A DNA stretch of 64,000 bases from Limanda limanda (Eukaryota; Chordata; Actinopteri; Pleuronectiformes; Pleuronectidae), in contig NC_083658.1 of the NCBI RefSeq assembly GCF_963576545.1, positions 9,016,928 to 9,080,927 on the forward strand. The letters are read 5' to 3'. Shown here one piece after another: positions 31,001 to 58,583 of this stretch. Below the pieces are notes generated by a model. That model saw nothing but the letters and a program-made list of their open reading frames with translations. It was not told the origin of the DNA and did not search any database. The translations under genes and the position numbers were made by a program. The stretch's first letter is position 1. Each line of letters begins with the position of its first letter.

Positions 31001-32324
31001 ATTCCTGAATTAGAACATGATATCAGGTTGAACCATCACAACTAGGGTAATGTCACAGCTAGAGAAGTACTACGGAGTATACAGGCCCAGTTGAAGTAAA
31101 CAGTAAACAGTAGAATAATGCTGTAATTTAACAATATTTAAGATGTCTCCCCCCCTATAAGTGGCCCTTTCACTTTGTTCTGGAAAGACCTTAATCAGTT
31201 GCTAGGCAACATTTGTCATCACCATATACTGTCAAATCAAGAGCCATTAACAATATGAATAATACGCCACTGGTGAGTCACAAGCTAGCATGACAATACA
31301 TCTATCTTTAGTAGAGTTAATGGAAGAATGGTTTTGTCTGTTTACATGGAGAAAGTTACAAATTCGTTAAAATAGTAGAATCCCTCCAATTAAGACTGAT
31401 TATGCTACAAATTTATGTTATTTGCTTAACTAGGCAATTCATGGGCATCATGTTCGCTAGCTGACATCAATATCGTTTTTTAAGTGAAACCTAATAATAC
31501 TAACATTATTCTCCTCTTCACTCTAGAAGGTTCATATATACTGGATAACTAAACTCTACCAATAAAGTAGTTTGCGTGATGCAACCTGCAAACATCCCAT
31601 ATTTAAAATGTATGATATAAAACTGTCAGATTTGGAGGATAACATTAAACAATGAGCCAAACAATGACTCAATATATTTGTCCAGGGTGTTAAGTAGCTC
31701 CTTCAAAATAAAGGTTTTTATAATTTGTCTCTTCAGGTTCTCATGTCCTCTGCAGTGAGACAACACAGTATTGTCACCAACCAAAGTAGCCAATCCGCAT
31801 GCAAATTGATCCGTTAACAAAAAGCCGCGGAAAACACTTCAGGTAATTCAGTCATAATGTTTTCCTGTGGTAAAATCCAATTGCCTGAGAAGGAAAACAA
31901 CAATCACCACCAGAGTGCATTCGCCGAACTTCACTGCAATGGTAAACGAAAAAAAAAAGAGAAACAGAGTCGGTTAAAAAAAACCATGATGTGAGGCTTC
32001 AGATTCCATCAGACCACAAGCGGCTCCTTGATAGAAAATGCATGAGCTCATTTCTCCCTCGTAACCCAGAGAAAGACAAAAAAAAAAATCATTCGTCTTC
32101 TCACTTCCCTTCACCCCCTGGAATTCGAAAAGCAGACTCCGAGAATCCTGCTTTTTCTTGGTTTCTTTTTACCACGGGTGATAAAAATTCATTACATGTG
32201 AGACAACACACACGTGTATGCACCAGATATGTCAGGCTCACTAAAAAACAACCTGTGTTTCCTGCGGGCATCAATTACCATGCATTAGGGAGATTCAGAT
32301 GGTTGGGATGCTGTCAAGACAAAA

Positions 32325-32388
<64 letters not shown>

Positions 32389-35300
32389 TGACGAGCTGCA
32401 TGGTTGACTTACCTACGTAGAGAATCAACATGGGAGAGGGGGGGGCGAGCGAGCATGAAAAAGAGAGAAAGAGAGAGAGAGATCATTAGTTTGGCGATCA
32501 GATCTTTCAAACACAACATCAACAGCTTCTACAAATTGTCATTAGCAAACCGTGCGAATTGCTTTGCCAATATCAGACTGTCGCTGATCAGAAACAGTTG
32601 CCAGGGGGGGTGCGCGTCCCCACCTCCTCCAGTACCTGTTGCTCCCCCCCCCCGGGGGTTCCACGCTTAATGATTTTCACTCCACTAGTCAAGAACAAAT
32701 TAGCATCTTCGCTAGCGCTCCCACAAACAGGCCCGCACAACTGGGAATCATCAGTGTGCAGGGGGGCGGGGGGGAATAAAAACACTCGGAAAGTTTACTT
32801 TTCCCCCCAAGTTGAAATCGATGGAGCGGAGAGGAGGAGAGGTAGTGGAGAGAGAGAGAGAGAGAGAGAGAGGGGACTCCAGGGGGAAACAAGCCCTCGC
32901 AAAAGTGGTAATTAGCAACCTTGTAAAAATAAAGGGAGGCAGAAATCCTAATGATTGCCGACGCAATGTACTTCTGATGTCCTTGATGCTCGTAATGAGC
33001 GGAGATAAAGATGATGAACGGAGACGGGGATTGTTCGGAAAGAGACAAAAAGATTTGAAGGAGAAACACGTACATCATGCTGCTAACGGCAGGTATAAAT
33101 AACCACTTGATAATTAATGATAACAATAATGAAGAGCACTGCTCTAGCTCTTAATCAGTAAAGGTGTTATTTTCTCCCGACATTTTTATAGGAGCACTTT
33201 TTTACAAGTCACAGACTCAATGAAATACTAGTGTGAGGAAATTCTGGAACTATTTATGCTGTTCTTAAAGTTTTAGGCACATTTTAGAGACATAATATTT
33301 TAGTTTAAAGTCATTGTATTCCTTTGTTTATTACTTGATCGACAACAATTCAATACATGATCAATAAATCCACCGATCACTTTATAATTTAAATCATTAA
33401 TCAGTTGTTTGGGTTTCTGAAAATGTCAGGAAAAAAAAGGAAGACAGGAAAAAGGAAGAAAGACAGATGGAGATTTGGAGGATTTTTTTCAAGAGCCGCT
33501 CCGCAAACAAAATTTGAAGGTGGAAGCTGCACTTCCTTGGGTCCTTGGCAATTCACGCGCCAGGTTTTAAGACCATCGGATGAGCGGGTGCCGAGAAAAT
33601 CCTTAGACAGACGAACGGGAAGACGGAATCATCCATTAATCAAGAATAATTTCACCTTTCTTCTTGCATTTCAGCCACAAAGTTGCCAGCTGCTGCTTAG
33701 TTTAGCTCCATTTTTATCCCGGCACCATCGCCTGCGTTCCTTCCTTTGCTCTTTGCCTGTCACTCGTGTGAAAGTACAAGCTCAAGCTGGTGCAGCAGAT
33801 GCTCCGCGAAGCTTCTTTCTCTGCTTAATGGAACCTGTATCCTTTTGGTACCTTTGGGGTTTACTATCGCTCATTTATCACTCACTTGCTAAATATGCAA
33901 ACTGCAGTGCAAACATTTGCAGGCATTATTCAGGACGCCTCATACGTGTGAGAAGCCGGGGGGGGAAATGTGCAAGTTTTTGTAACTTTTAAGAGACGTG
34001 ACAAATATGCATCGCGATTCACAGAAATTTGTGTCAGAAGGTAAATGCATTATGGAAAATACATTTAGCTGTTTCTTACTTTGTGATCGGAAAATTTGAC
34101 ACTTTCTTTTGGGAGATTTCTCTCTTGCTCTTTCTGTATAATTTTGTTATTCTATCCATTTTTCTATTTGCATTCTTTGTGTGTTATAGTCATGTAGTAC
34201 AGGATTATGGAAATGATGATTTCAATCTCGTTGACTGTAAAAAAAATCGCTGAAAAGAAAAAGTGAGATCAGTTACTTGGAGGTGGAGGTGCAGGGAGAG
34301 GAAAAGGATTTCAGCAAGAAAGAGCCAAGTATTGCAGGAGGTGAAGTTTGACCTGATGCAACATCACCACAGTGTCACTCACACCTTTACATCTCAGCCT
34401 CTGCAGCAGAATAAAACCATTGGAGACTATACACCTTCTTGCTTTTACTGTAATCCCATTTCTCTGCCTTAATGTGATGAACTAAAATGTGATTTGCTTT
34501 AAAAGCCAAAGGTTTCAAGCTGTGTTGTATTTCCTGTTTCTCTTTCAGAGGCTGACAACTAAAGGTTTAAGTAAATGTCACATTTTAGGAAAGGGAAGCC
34601 TCAGGTTTCCAACAGTGCTTAGGTTTCAAAATGCTTTTTTAAAGGGCGCCTCTGGCGTTAATGTGGAACAGGAAAAATATGTGTTTTTTAAAAAACGAGG
34701 CCAGGAGACGGAGAGAAGACGACGCTGATGACATTTGTATGTAACAACAGAGAAATAATAGCTGCAAGGAAACAAGTCAATGAGTCAAGGGTTTCCTGGA
34801 AAGACGCCAGTGAATGAAACCAGCTCATTCAGTCTCTTTCCCGTTGGCCGTGGTACAGCCAACTACTTCCTCTAATCATCCAGGCTACTTCCACTACGAC
34901 GGCTGCCGGTCACCTGTCAGCGCTGATGAGATGAGCCCCGGCCTGAGGTAACCCTGACGACAGACCCGAGTGCCGAGGCTGAAATCTTCCTGCAGCGGGT
35001 GGAAAAGCCCCAAAGCCAAAGTACAGGGCTGAGTTCCCTGCAGACTATTACCACCTCGGCTGCAGGTCGTTGGATTCCCGTATTTTTATGGCACAACTCT
35101 GTCAGTTTGTCACCGGGTGCAATTTTCTCATCTATTTTTCATCACGGCAATCATTCCTGACCACTATCTTATCAACGGGTTCACGGGAGCAATTTACAGT
35201 ACAAGCTCGCAGCTCTCAAAAGAAATCAGCTCCGAAAACTCCAGCGCACTCCATCAAGACGTTGAGAGTCGGCGTGCAGAGATCACAAACTGGCTGGGTT

Positions 35301-36300
35301 TTGTTACAGCGGCTCCATTGTTGAAATTTCATTATTTTTCTCCTTTCTAATCCCCAAGCTCGGCTTTTGAATTTTTGATATTGTTTATCAGGTTCAGTCT
35401 GGGTTTGATTGGAAAAACATACGACCAGAGGCTCGGTTCACGTCCTCCCAAGTTTCGTGTGTTTTCACTCACTGGGGATGTTAGAAAAGAAGAAGGAAAC
35501 GAGTTTGAGATATTCAGATTCAAAGACGATTGATTCCAAAGCAATTAATAATAGAAAAGACCACAAATATACGTTCAAAACCAAGTAAGGTCAGATTAGA
35601 ATAATAAAACATATAATAAAATATTATTGTAGGGATATTTCTCGTCTTCTGGTTTCTGTCACTTCTGTCCATCACCTTGTGTTTGTCAAGTTTGGATGAA
35701 CGTACTTTTGTGCAAATGGGTTTGCCTGATGTATGTGATAAATTACCATCAGGATAATGATATGATTTGGAATCAAACTAAGAAATGCTGACAATATATA
35801 TTTGCATTTGTGGACCAGGTTTAAAAACATTTTATTAACCTAATGTCACCTATCTGTGTTGTAAATAATAAAGAAGCACTCTTCATTGTCATCAGCTACA
35901 TAAACTATAAGGTCAGTATACTCAAAAAATACATGCCCAAAACATAACAGAATATATATATATATATCTGCAGCTACAGGATCTATATGAATAAACTTGG
36001 TAGATATATAAAAGGTAACATGACAAATTTGAATGAATCTCCTCTATGAAATCCTGCAGTTTTAGCCCAGAATCCACTCTGGTCCTGGGTCAGGTTCAGT
36101 TATGGAGAAACAAAGTGAATATTCAGTTTGGTCAAAGTGGAAGGAAACATTACTTGGGATGAGTTTCGCGATTGAAGAAAACATTTCCTGTTGCTGTAAA
36201 ACTGAACACAGGAAATCAGTTCACTTTAATTGTGCACCCAGAAGTGTTCCCCGAGTGTTGCGTGTTGTCAGAAAGGTCGAGAGTATCAATAAATAAAATA
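31001..36300. other. Gene-poor AT-rich intergenic DNA with microsatellites
   Basis: The 195-codon open frame at 33405-33992 has no domain and lacks coding texture. (GT)n at 32326-32387 and (GA)n at 32848-32872 are obvious repeats. A moderate-GC block at 34850-34990 is a weak regulatory candidate. Confidence 0.4.
32326..32387. repeat. (GT)n microsatellite
   Basis: About 31 dinucleotide units with one GA interruption. Confidence 0.9.
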
Positions 36301-37150
36301 TCATGCAGCCTGAACTAACTGCAGGTTATAGGGTGTCAGGCAGCGCTAATCGCTTTAGAGACACCGCGAGGAATCGGCGAGCGCGGAGGTCAGATGAAGA
36401 GCAATAACCCGAACGGGCTCGGGTGTTCAGACCTCTTCCCGGCGCTAATGGGCCGCAGAACACATTATCCTTCACCCATCTGGCGGATTTGCTTTTCCTC
36501 CCCAGTGGATTGAGGGATGGTGGTGGTGGTGGTGGGGGGGAGGTTATTAAGACAGTGCTAACCAAAACTTTTGAGGGCATCGACGTCTTCCTAAGCAACC
36601 TGAGACACGAAACTCGGGGCCGTCGCAATCCAGCAATCGGAGCATTTAGGCGCTTTGAGCCACTATTGATCCAGGCGGATAATTGGGTCCGTAATGGAAA
36701 CAATGCTGCAGGAGACCTTGCAGGAGAGGTGGGCTGGAAGAGGGGGGGGGGGTTGGAGGGATTCAGATATGATGAAGTGCAGTGCTGATTGTGCGGCGTT
36801 GAGAATCTGTCAATGTGTCATTTCCCATTTTCTTCCTCGCCGTCTCCTTGAATCCTTTCCCACCCACCCTGTCTCCCGGGTTTGACGGCTTCTCATTATG
36901 TCAAACTCTAATGAAGCCTGCTCCTCATTACGATAATATTATCAAAATAATGAGCGAGGGTTACAATCAGCGGAAGGGTCTGACGATAATCAGACAAACA
37001 ACGGATAAAAGGCTGCGCGATTGTGTCAGAAACGCTCGTCTTGATTACTCTCCGCTAAATATCCCGATCCGAGCGATTAATCACAATCGCTCCTTCTCCG
37101 CCTCAAGGACGCAGTTATTTCAGTATTTTCCACCTCGACTTCACGCGCTG
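36301..37150. other. Candidate non-coding regulatory block
   Basis: A non-repetitive moderate-GC stretch apart from a GGT/G run at 36518-36542. It contains aggcagcgctaatcgcttta and, at 37071-37092, a perfect 8-bp inverted repeat around aatcac. Open frames here lack recognisable domains. Confidence 0.28.
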
Positions 37151-40100
37151 CACTTCAAAAGCTGGGATCTCGTGTTGTTGCCCCACTTTGGTGATTGATT
37201 GCACTCCCGATGATTTCAGGAAAAGGTTACTGCGATCCACCGTCATGTGCATCTCCTCCGTCGGTCAAACACGTGTGAGAGCGGAGTCCCGGTGGATTGC
37301 TCCCGGTAACTCCGCTCTTTCCCTCGGGATGGTCGACGATAGAGAACGAGAGTTGCCGCAGCAGCTTTCCGGAGTTGTAAAAAATCCTGTCTGACTTTAA
37401 ACCCATTGAGTTATGTGCTCATGAGGCACTTGAGGATTGGATTTCATCACGTCTGTATCTCAGAGTAACGCACGCCCACATCAACGCAGCCGCCTTTATA
37501 GAAATACTGCAGTTTTCAGCCTGAATGCATAAGCAGCAGACTGAAGAATGGCTTTAATGGGAGAGAGCTGTTTGATGTAAACACAGCAAAGCATTGCAAT
37601 GAATAGAATACAATGCAACAAGAAGCACACATGTGTACGAGCGGATAACAACATCACTGTTATAACATGATAGGGTTATATTTTCACGCCTGTTTGTTTT
37701 GCAGCAGGGTATATTGTTGGACAATAACGCCCATTTCACAGGGAATAAATCATGATTTCTCATGAAAACAATGAGGCATTTATTTGAAATAGTGTATATT
37801 AATGTACAGTTCAGAGATCAATTTGAAGAAATTTGAGGCGTTCTTGAGATATCGTGTTCACGTGGCCTGGGACGGACGGACGACCTGAAAAGATGTTGCC
37901 TCCAGCCTCCAGTCGTGATCGTGACTACCCATCTAGAAGTTCTCGGGTCATGTGATATGTAAACACTCGACAAACCGAGCACTTAACTGCTGCAAAGGCA
38001 CCGCACACACTTCCAAACTTTCAATTACAATATATGTTATCTGTGATTGATTGGCCGGGATCTGCGGAAAGATTAAAAAGGAAGAAAAATCGAACTGCAG
38101 GACAGAGAGGCGCTTCAAGTTTCACATGCACGAGATCCCTGAAGTGCGCACACACAAACACACACACACACACACACAAACCAGGCGTTACCCATTAAGA
38201 CTCTATTGACACTTAAGGAGATCAGGTTTACATTAGGATAATGTTAAAATCAGCCAAGGGCAAGTGATGGCCTTTCAGAGTCAAATCTGTGTTTCACAGG
38301 GAAGCAATTCAGCTCTTTTTATATAACAGGGTCTGTGTGTCCTTGATAACTGGGACCTGGCTAGGCATGCTTCAGTCTCCCAGAGGGCAAAACAGCAGCT
38401 GATACAGAGGATGACAACACGAGAAAAGAAAGAGAGGCGAGGGGAGAAGACGCAAAAGCTCAAAGTGGGGTTTGAATTTGAAAGAAAATATGGATTTAGA
38501 GCTGACGGACGGAGACGCGGCGGTGGATGAGGAAGCCTAAGGGGGAGAAGAAGGCAACTAGGTCTTGAAGAAGGTGGTGATCTGAGGGGGAGAGAGAGAG
38601 CGCCGCCATCGGGGAAATGACAAGAGCGAGGAGAACAGAGGGAGCGGCTGAGGCGGCGGCGATCACGCAGTCGCTCCACGTTCGGCGTGACGCGCCACAG
38701 ACACCTGCCAAGGAGCCCGGTGACAGAATGCATTAAGTATTAACATGTTGCTGCGGAGCAATAAGACTTCTCCGAGGGGCCCCTGCGCTACATGCTAATT
38801 TGATTAGCGCCTGTATGCAAGAGAGATGTCTTTGTATGCAAATGAGGGGGGGGTGCAGTATAAGTAAATTACAGCTTGTGCCTGCCAAGTGTGTGATTAT
38901 GGACGCGGGGTTTTCGTGCTGGGACACTCATCCGAATCCTCAAAGCCTTTACGAGTTTTTTAAAGTGAACACTCTGGATTTTCAGACAATATGTAGTGTT
39001 GCATCCGAACTTTATTTCCTTTGGAGCCAGGTGAGACGTACGCGCTCTGAAGACCAGTGACAGGAGGAATGCACCATCAGACACTGGAAGGCAGAACAGG
39101 ACGGTGAAATGCATTATGGGAAATACAAAAAAGGGTTTTAAAGTTGCAGGTCAGGCAATGGCAAGTAAAGCAGTGGTTTAAAAAATAAAGGTTTATAGGA
39201 TTCAGATACAGTAGTGTACACTCACTAAGGCTGAAGGTGGATTTTAACTTTTCTTCGCTTTGATCATTATTTAAAATCATTTTTACTCTGATGCAATAAG
39301 ACATTTGGAAACGTTTTATTAATAATTTACCCCCTCACATTATTTTACTTTCAGCTCTTCTTGTCTTTGTTGGTTAAATTGTTATATGTCTTAATTTCTT
39401 TTCAATAACGATATATGTACTGTATATATTTCTAATAGTTTTACTTTTGCTCTTGAGTTTGCTATTTCGCTATGTTTACTGTTTCTTATTTGTGCTTTAT
39501 TGCTGTAGATTTTGTCCATTTTCTCTTCTGGGCTATATTGTAAATGTGGTTTCCGTCTCAATGAATGAATCAAGTACAAACGGTGACACGAATGCTTGCG
39601 GTTTCCAAAGCAACCACACTTTGTAGACGAAAGAAAAACGCCATACATGGATGACCTTCGACACTTTTCTTTCTGGTTCTGTCGTTCTTTACGAAACCTT
39701 CTCCAAAGAATCAGGAGTCAAACCAATTAGACAAGCAGCTATTTTAATAAACCTGTTAATCCTCATCCCGATACAGTTTCAAACGTGTGATACAATAGAA
39801 GTCTTCTATTCTCACAGTGAAACAGCAAGAGGCAAAGAGAAGACAAACGAGTCTCACAAATACAAACACTCACGAAAGACTAAGAGAAGTTGATGGCACC
39901 AAACGGCAGTGAAAATATTCATCCATCATCCCGTCGTCCTCAGTCACTCACTCAACCACTCGGAATCATCGCCAGCCTCGCTCGCACTCTGCCGCTTACT
40001 TCCTGCCAATTTTCCAATATAAGTCAAGTGGGATTTGACTGCCTTCACTCCAAGCTGTGACTGCTATATTTAATAAAGTGGAATCTGACCTTCTGTTTGC

Positions 40101-40290
40101 ACTGTGTGTGTGTGTGTGTGTGTGTGGGCCGGGTAAAGAAGTGTTAAGACTACATTTCATTAATCTAAAATGTATGTTTCATGTCTTTTAAATAAGGGAA
40201 ATATTACATTTAAAGACAGTGGAGGCTCGTTTTGAAACCAAATCTGGAAATTATATTGGAATAGGACCTTTTTTAAGGAAGGCTGAATTA
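37151..40290. other. Intergenic DNA
   Basis: No gene supported. (CA)n at 38152-38178 and (TG)n at 40103-40126. The block at 38640-38850 is described separately. The AT-rich stretch at 39340-39560 may be an old repeat tail. Confidence 0.4.
38640..38850. other. Candidate regulatory element with two octamer sites
   Basis: A POU-type ATGCTAAT at 38792-38799, followed by tttgattagc, and a perfect octamer ATGCAAAT at 38836-38843, in complex sequence. The spacing and AT-core clustering suggest an enhancer-like element. Not tested by alignment. Confidence 0.33.
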
Positions 40291-40450
40291 CAAAGTACAC
40301 GTTTCTTATATCTGTACTTTACTGAAGTAGATCAATTTCCAGGTACATTTATCTGTACTTTCTACTCCACTTCATTTGTTACAATGCATTGTGTAACATA
40401 TTCAAGTTGTTTCAAAGTGGACTGGTAACATTAGACCCCGCCTCCTGCTG
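40291..40450. repeat. Degenerate dispersed repeat of teleost type
   Basis: The words ctgtactttactgaagtaga and tactttctactccacttcat match a widespread teleost repeat with consensus-like TACTTTACTTGAGTA ... TACTTTTACTCCACTACATT. Class not resolved from this fragment. Confidence 0.5.
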
Positions 40451-42600
40451 CGTCATAATGAATGTTGAAGGAACACCTACTTTGACTTTTATAATGAGTA
40501 TGTTTAAAGCAAGTACTAACTAACTTAGGCAAAAGTACCACATACACTGAATAGTAATCACATCCGACACATAGATTCCTCCGTTACTACTGTTTCCAAA
40601 AATAACAACTACATAGGTGACCAGCAGAGAAATGTATAGTTTGACAGCCTGTTTCTAATTTGAGTAAATTTATTTAAAAACATTTACCTGGTAAACAAAC
40701 CCAATGTCCCAAGATTAAAATTTGAGGACGTTTAAGTGACCATGAATGTCTCTTTCCCTTCCCTTCCTGGTATTTATTCGACAAAGACGGCAGGAGGCTA
40801 GAAAATGACAATGATCTGTGCTGTGGTTCGAACTCGATGGTCAAGGTCTGAAAACACGAGGCTACAAATTGTCTCTTTCAGCCGAAGGCCACTATCGGGC
40901 CCAGTAGAGCTAGAGAAGGAAGCTGTTTCAAGGCAGGTCATGTGTGTAAATGATGCAACCCTGTCGGTGAGTGGTCACCAAGGTCTCAATCTACTCTGTC
41001 CTCCATACTCGCAACACAAGCTCATCTATTATCCATATCTTCTCTCTGGGTATTTATATGCGTAATGTCCTTCCTTTTCTTTCCTTCTCTCGGGTGCACA
41101 TCTTCTTTCAGCCGTGTCCTTGTCCGTGTTTCTTTTGGGTTCCAAAGCGAAACAGAGTGATGTTTTATTGTCAGTCAGACCAGAAAAAAATCGGACTCCA
41201 AACCGAAGAGATGCTCTGCTTCTCGACGCGGAGCAAATAGTCATAGAGAAAACACTTTCACCGTAAAAGCCTGTTGTATCAATCATACAGAGGAGAAATG
41301 TAGGGACATTACTCACTGCTTCTCTGTAAATATTCTACTCCCACTCTCAGAGATAGAGATCTCAGGCTGTGGTTTTGAAGCTCTACAGTCACTTTTTTCA
41401 GGATTTGCAGCGAACATTACTTTTTTACCTGTGTATCCACATTTTGCACAAATCTATGAAATAATTCCGACGTTTGTGAACATATTTAGTGGATTATGGG
41501 GTTAATAGACGTCCCTCCATGCTTCCTGCTCTCAGAAATAAGAGGAGGAACATGTGAGAGTTTCACAACTGCTTGTCAGACCGAGATGTGTTTGCAATCT
41601 TAAAGTGGGATTCAGATGTATTGATGCAATATTACATTGTCATGATGTCGTATGCATCTCTAGTCTTTAAGGGGCTTTAAAGAGACAGGAGCTAAATCTG
41701 TTTGGGACAGAGGCTGAAAGGAGGAGCTGCAGCGATGGACTGTTTAAGGAAGCCATGTGTGTTTAAACTGTGTCTCCGGGAGGAGCATATAGTAACTCTT
41801 AGAATCATTAGGAAACACAATGTAGGTGAAAATCTGTGTTAAAACATCATCGCCTGTGGAGATTTCAAGGCGTTTCCATTAATTGTGCCATAAATATCTT
41901 CCAGCCTGCTCGCTGTACTTTTTCCACGGCAATGACGCTTTAACTGCAAACTATACGCTGCAGCGAAGAGTTACACATTAGAGTGCGAGTGGATTAACCT
42001 GCGATATCACCTAACTGAAAGTTTCTTTCCCTTGAGGTTTTACTCTCTCTCCGTACGCGGCAATGCTGCGGGGCTCTTTATCTGCAGCAGCTCTTCAAGG
42101 CAGCAGCGAGAACACTGTCAGAGAAGGAGCTATATCGAAGGTTTAAGCAAAATTCATACTTTTTCAGGGGAGCATTTGAAGGCTGTGCCTCAGCACTTTT
42201 CCTGGAACGTTGTCGCTTTATTCATTTTCGTTTTCTTTGGTGATTGTCGAATTCAAGTTCCTATTTCTAAGGAGAGAACGAGGCGTGTGTCCGTCGTTGT
42301 GCCCCATCATTTTGACCAACAAATCTCATTTAACACTGCTGTAACAAGTGCTTTCACTGACTCTGAATGTTCTTTACACGCCGCTCTGAGGAGCAGTAAG
42401 TCCACGTTTTGTTCAGCTACAGGAGCAGTGCGAGGTCTCCCCTCCCTCATCCTCTCTGCCCTCACTCTGCACTCATACCCCCCCCCCCGCGACACGGAAG
42501 GTAAACCTGTCACACTGATGAGGAATATCTGCAGCGCCTGCATGGGACGTTTGTTCAAGTCATCGGAGCGAAAGCCTTCTTCTAGATCGGACTAATTGCC
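40451..42600. other. Intergenic DNA with the longest unassigned open frame
   Basis: An open frame at 42032-42595 encodes 187 residues. It has no recognisable domain, is Cys/Ser-rich in irregular fashion, and lacks a convincing start context or splice context. I do not call it a gene. Confidence 0.35.
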
Positions 42601-42629
42601 TTTAATAACCTAATTCTATCACCAGTGAA

Positions 42630-42860
42630 ACGATGAAGTGTAAATGAGTGACGTCGCAAATCTCTCGCACGCATTTAATTATTATATTTAGCGTGTGACT
42701 TAATTACATTGCGGCTCCAGCCCCTGCGCTCGCAGAGTTCCTAATTTTCCCTGTCGCACTGCTGACTTAATTGCATCGGGTTCGTTTTACGTGACTTTTA
42801 TGAACATCGGTTCAAGTTAATGGCAGAGAAAACCTCGGAGCCTTTTGAGATGTGGACGTG
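42630..42860. other. Candidate non-coding regulatory element
   Basis: Contains tttaattattatattta and gacttaattacattg homeodomain-like clusters alternating with GC-richer unique sequence. Called from texture only. Confidence 0.27.
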
Positions 42861-56759
<13,899 letters not shown>

Positions 56760-57060
56760 GGGGAGGGTGGTACAGTGGGACGGTGGCCTGGAGGTTCAGC
56801 AGTGAGCTCGTTATGCCAAGGTCGGCTTTTTCAGTCCAAGACCAGCTGGGAAAATCTATGCGGGGGAAATTGAGTGCGAAAGGCTTTCCGCTCCCTTAAC
56901 ATCCTCCGCGGAGGTGCCCTTGGGCCAGATACCGCACCCCACATGCCTCCGGGGGGGATAGTCAAGTGGCCAACAGTGGTGGAAGGCAGTTATACAGAGC
57001 GGCAGCAGTGTCACGACGTGTTAAAGTGCGAGTGTGAAGGAGGCCACAGCTGTAACGGGA
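56760..57060 (+). mobile_element. Old tRNA-derived SINE copy
   Basis: Plus-strand words include GGTGGCCTGGAGGTTCAGCA (A-box region), GAGCTCGTTATGCCAAGGTC, GGTGCCCTTGGGCCAGATAC and CGGCAGCAGTGTCACGACGT. The arrangement matches a teleost tRNA-derived SINE, with heavy divergence. Confidence 0.45.
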
Positions 57061-58506
57061 TGAGAGCACGGTCAAATCTCCCTTGACGTTTTTTTTTTCT
57101 TCAGAGTCACTGAGATGAGAAATAGCGAGTGGAAGTGCTTTTCTTTGGGAGTAACGAAATGTGAAAAGGGTTCAAATGGTTTTGAGGAGAACGTTCGTGG
57201 TTCAAGGACAAACCGCCTCTCTCCGCCTGCCTGTCTGCCAAGCAGCAACGTCAGGCGGAAGAGTGAGAGTGTGAAATCAAAGAGGCAAAAGTGCCGAGGC
57301 CAAAAGAGGAAGCTCGACTTAAAACAACAAGGAGACGGTGACAAGGAGAAAACCTTTGGAAGGAACAACAGAGCCGAGGACGTGGGAATCAAAGTTGGAT
57401 TATTTTTGTCAAAAGTTGGCACTGAATATAGACGTGTGTTGGGATCTGTCCTCGGCTTCACTCCAGAGAGTTATTCACAGAAGGGTTCAAATGATAAGTC
57501 GATGGTCTGATGAGCTGATCATGAGAAAATCAATTAACCTGTGTCAATTAAAACTGATAAAACCTTTACACACTTAATAAGAATATTTAATTTTCTTGTT
57601 TTTAACTGGATCCAGGACCATTCATTGTGGGATCAAGAAGAAAAACAACTCACACAACCGATACACATTAGGAAAAATAAACTAACAATACAAAACATGT
57701 ATTTTACAAGCAAGGGATATGAAGTAGTATTCTGCATGGCATAAGAACCATTACAGCAACAGGGCCGATATAAAAGCATATATTAACATCTAGTGTTGTA
57801 CTTGTGTGAAATTAAAAGGCAAAATGAGATTCTGCTCCCATGAGAAATTAAATTATAAGAAATTAAATCCAATCTGTTCCCTACTGCTGATTTACATCTC
57901 CTGTTTCATCTACACGATACGTGGCTCTGTGCATTATACATTAGCTTTCAGTCCACCCGCTCGTGGCTCTATAAATACACACGCACCACCACAAGCATTA
58001 ATGCGATGCAATTCATTTTAGTCTAAACAGCAACAACAGGAAACCTGGAGCCTGTTACTCTGAGCCAAACATTAGCTTGGATGCAAGTGCAAAGATGTAT
58101 TGTCTGTGTTTATTCTTGTTTTGCGCCACCAAAAAGAGAATAGTTTGGGATTTGACAATATATGAAAAATCTGACGACGAAATGGAAAAAAGAGATTAAT
58201 ATCAATAATAATTTAAAAAAGGTAGTTGGTTGAAGCCCAAAAACAAATGTATGGCCATCTCAAAAGTTAGTATTATTTATGTGGATGAGTGAATTGGTTG
58301 TACATGATCGCATTGCCAAATTATTACTACACCACTTTTAAGAGAAAAGACTTGTCTCGCTATAGAGTTTGTATAATTGTTTAATCTCCAAGAACAACGA
58401 GTTCCCAAAATACAAATGAACACGTTCACGAAAGTCTCCACTGGTGTCATTTGGTTGTAATTGGACACATTTACAACCAAATGTGCTTCGGCACTGTTAT
58501 TTAAAT
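57061..58506. other. Intergenic DNA
   Basis: No gene recognised. AT-rich after 57540. A perfect hairpin lies at 58448-58483. Confidence 0.4.
58448..58483. repeat. Perfect 13-bp inverted repeat (hairpin)
   Basis: The arms catttggttgtaa and ttacaaccaaatg are exact reverse complements around a 10-base loop. It lies about 25 bases before a repeat tail and could be a transposon-derived structure. No miRNA identity is claimed. Confidence 0.7.
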
Positions 58507-58583
58507 TCTGTTTTTCTCTTATTTTGCTGTAACAAGTGAATTTCCCCGTTGTGTGGATAAATAAAGAAATCTAATCTAATTTA
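58507..58583 (+). mobile_element. 3' tail of a teleost retroposon
   Basis: The words gctgtaacaagtgaatttcc and ccgttgtgtggataaataaa, with the (ATCTA)-like end aaatctaatctaattt, match the tail of common fish retroposons (consensus-like GTGAATTTCCCCGTTGTGGG ... AATAAAGG). Confidence 0.5.

Noticed and set aside
33405..33992. 195-codon open frame as a gene
   Set aside because: No domain and no homologous pattern recognised; starts in a purine-rich low-complexity stretch.
42032..42595. 187-codon open frame as a gene
   Set aside because: No recognisable domain, irregular composition and no supporting splice or regulatory context; expected by chance in 64 kb of moderate-GC DNA.
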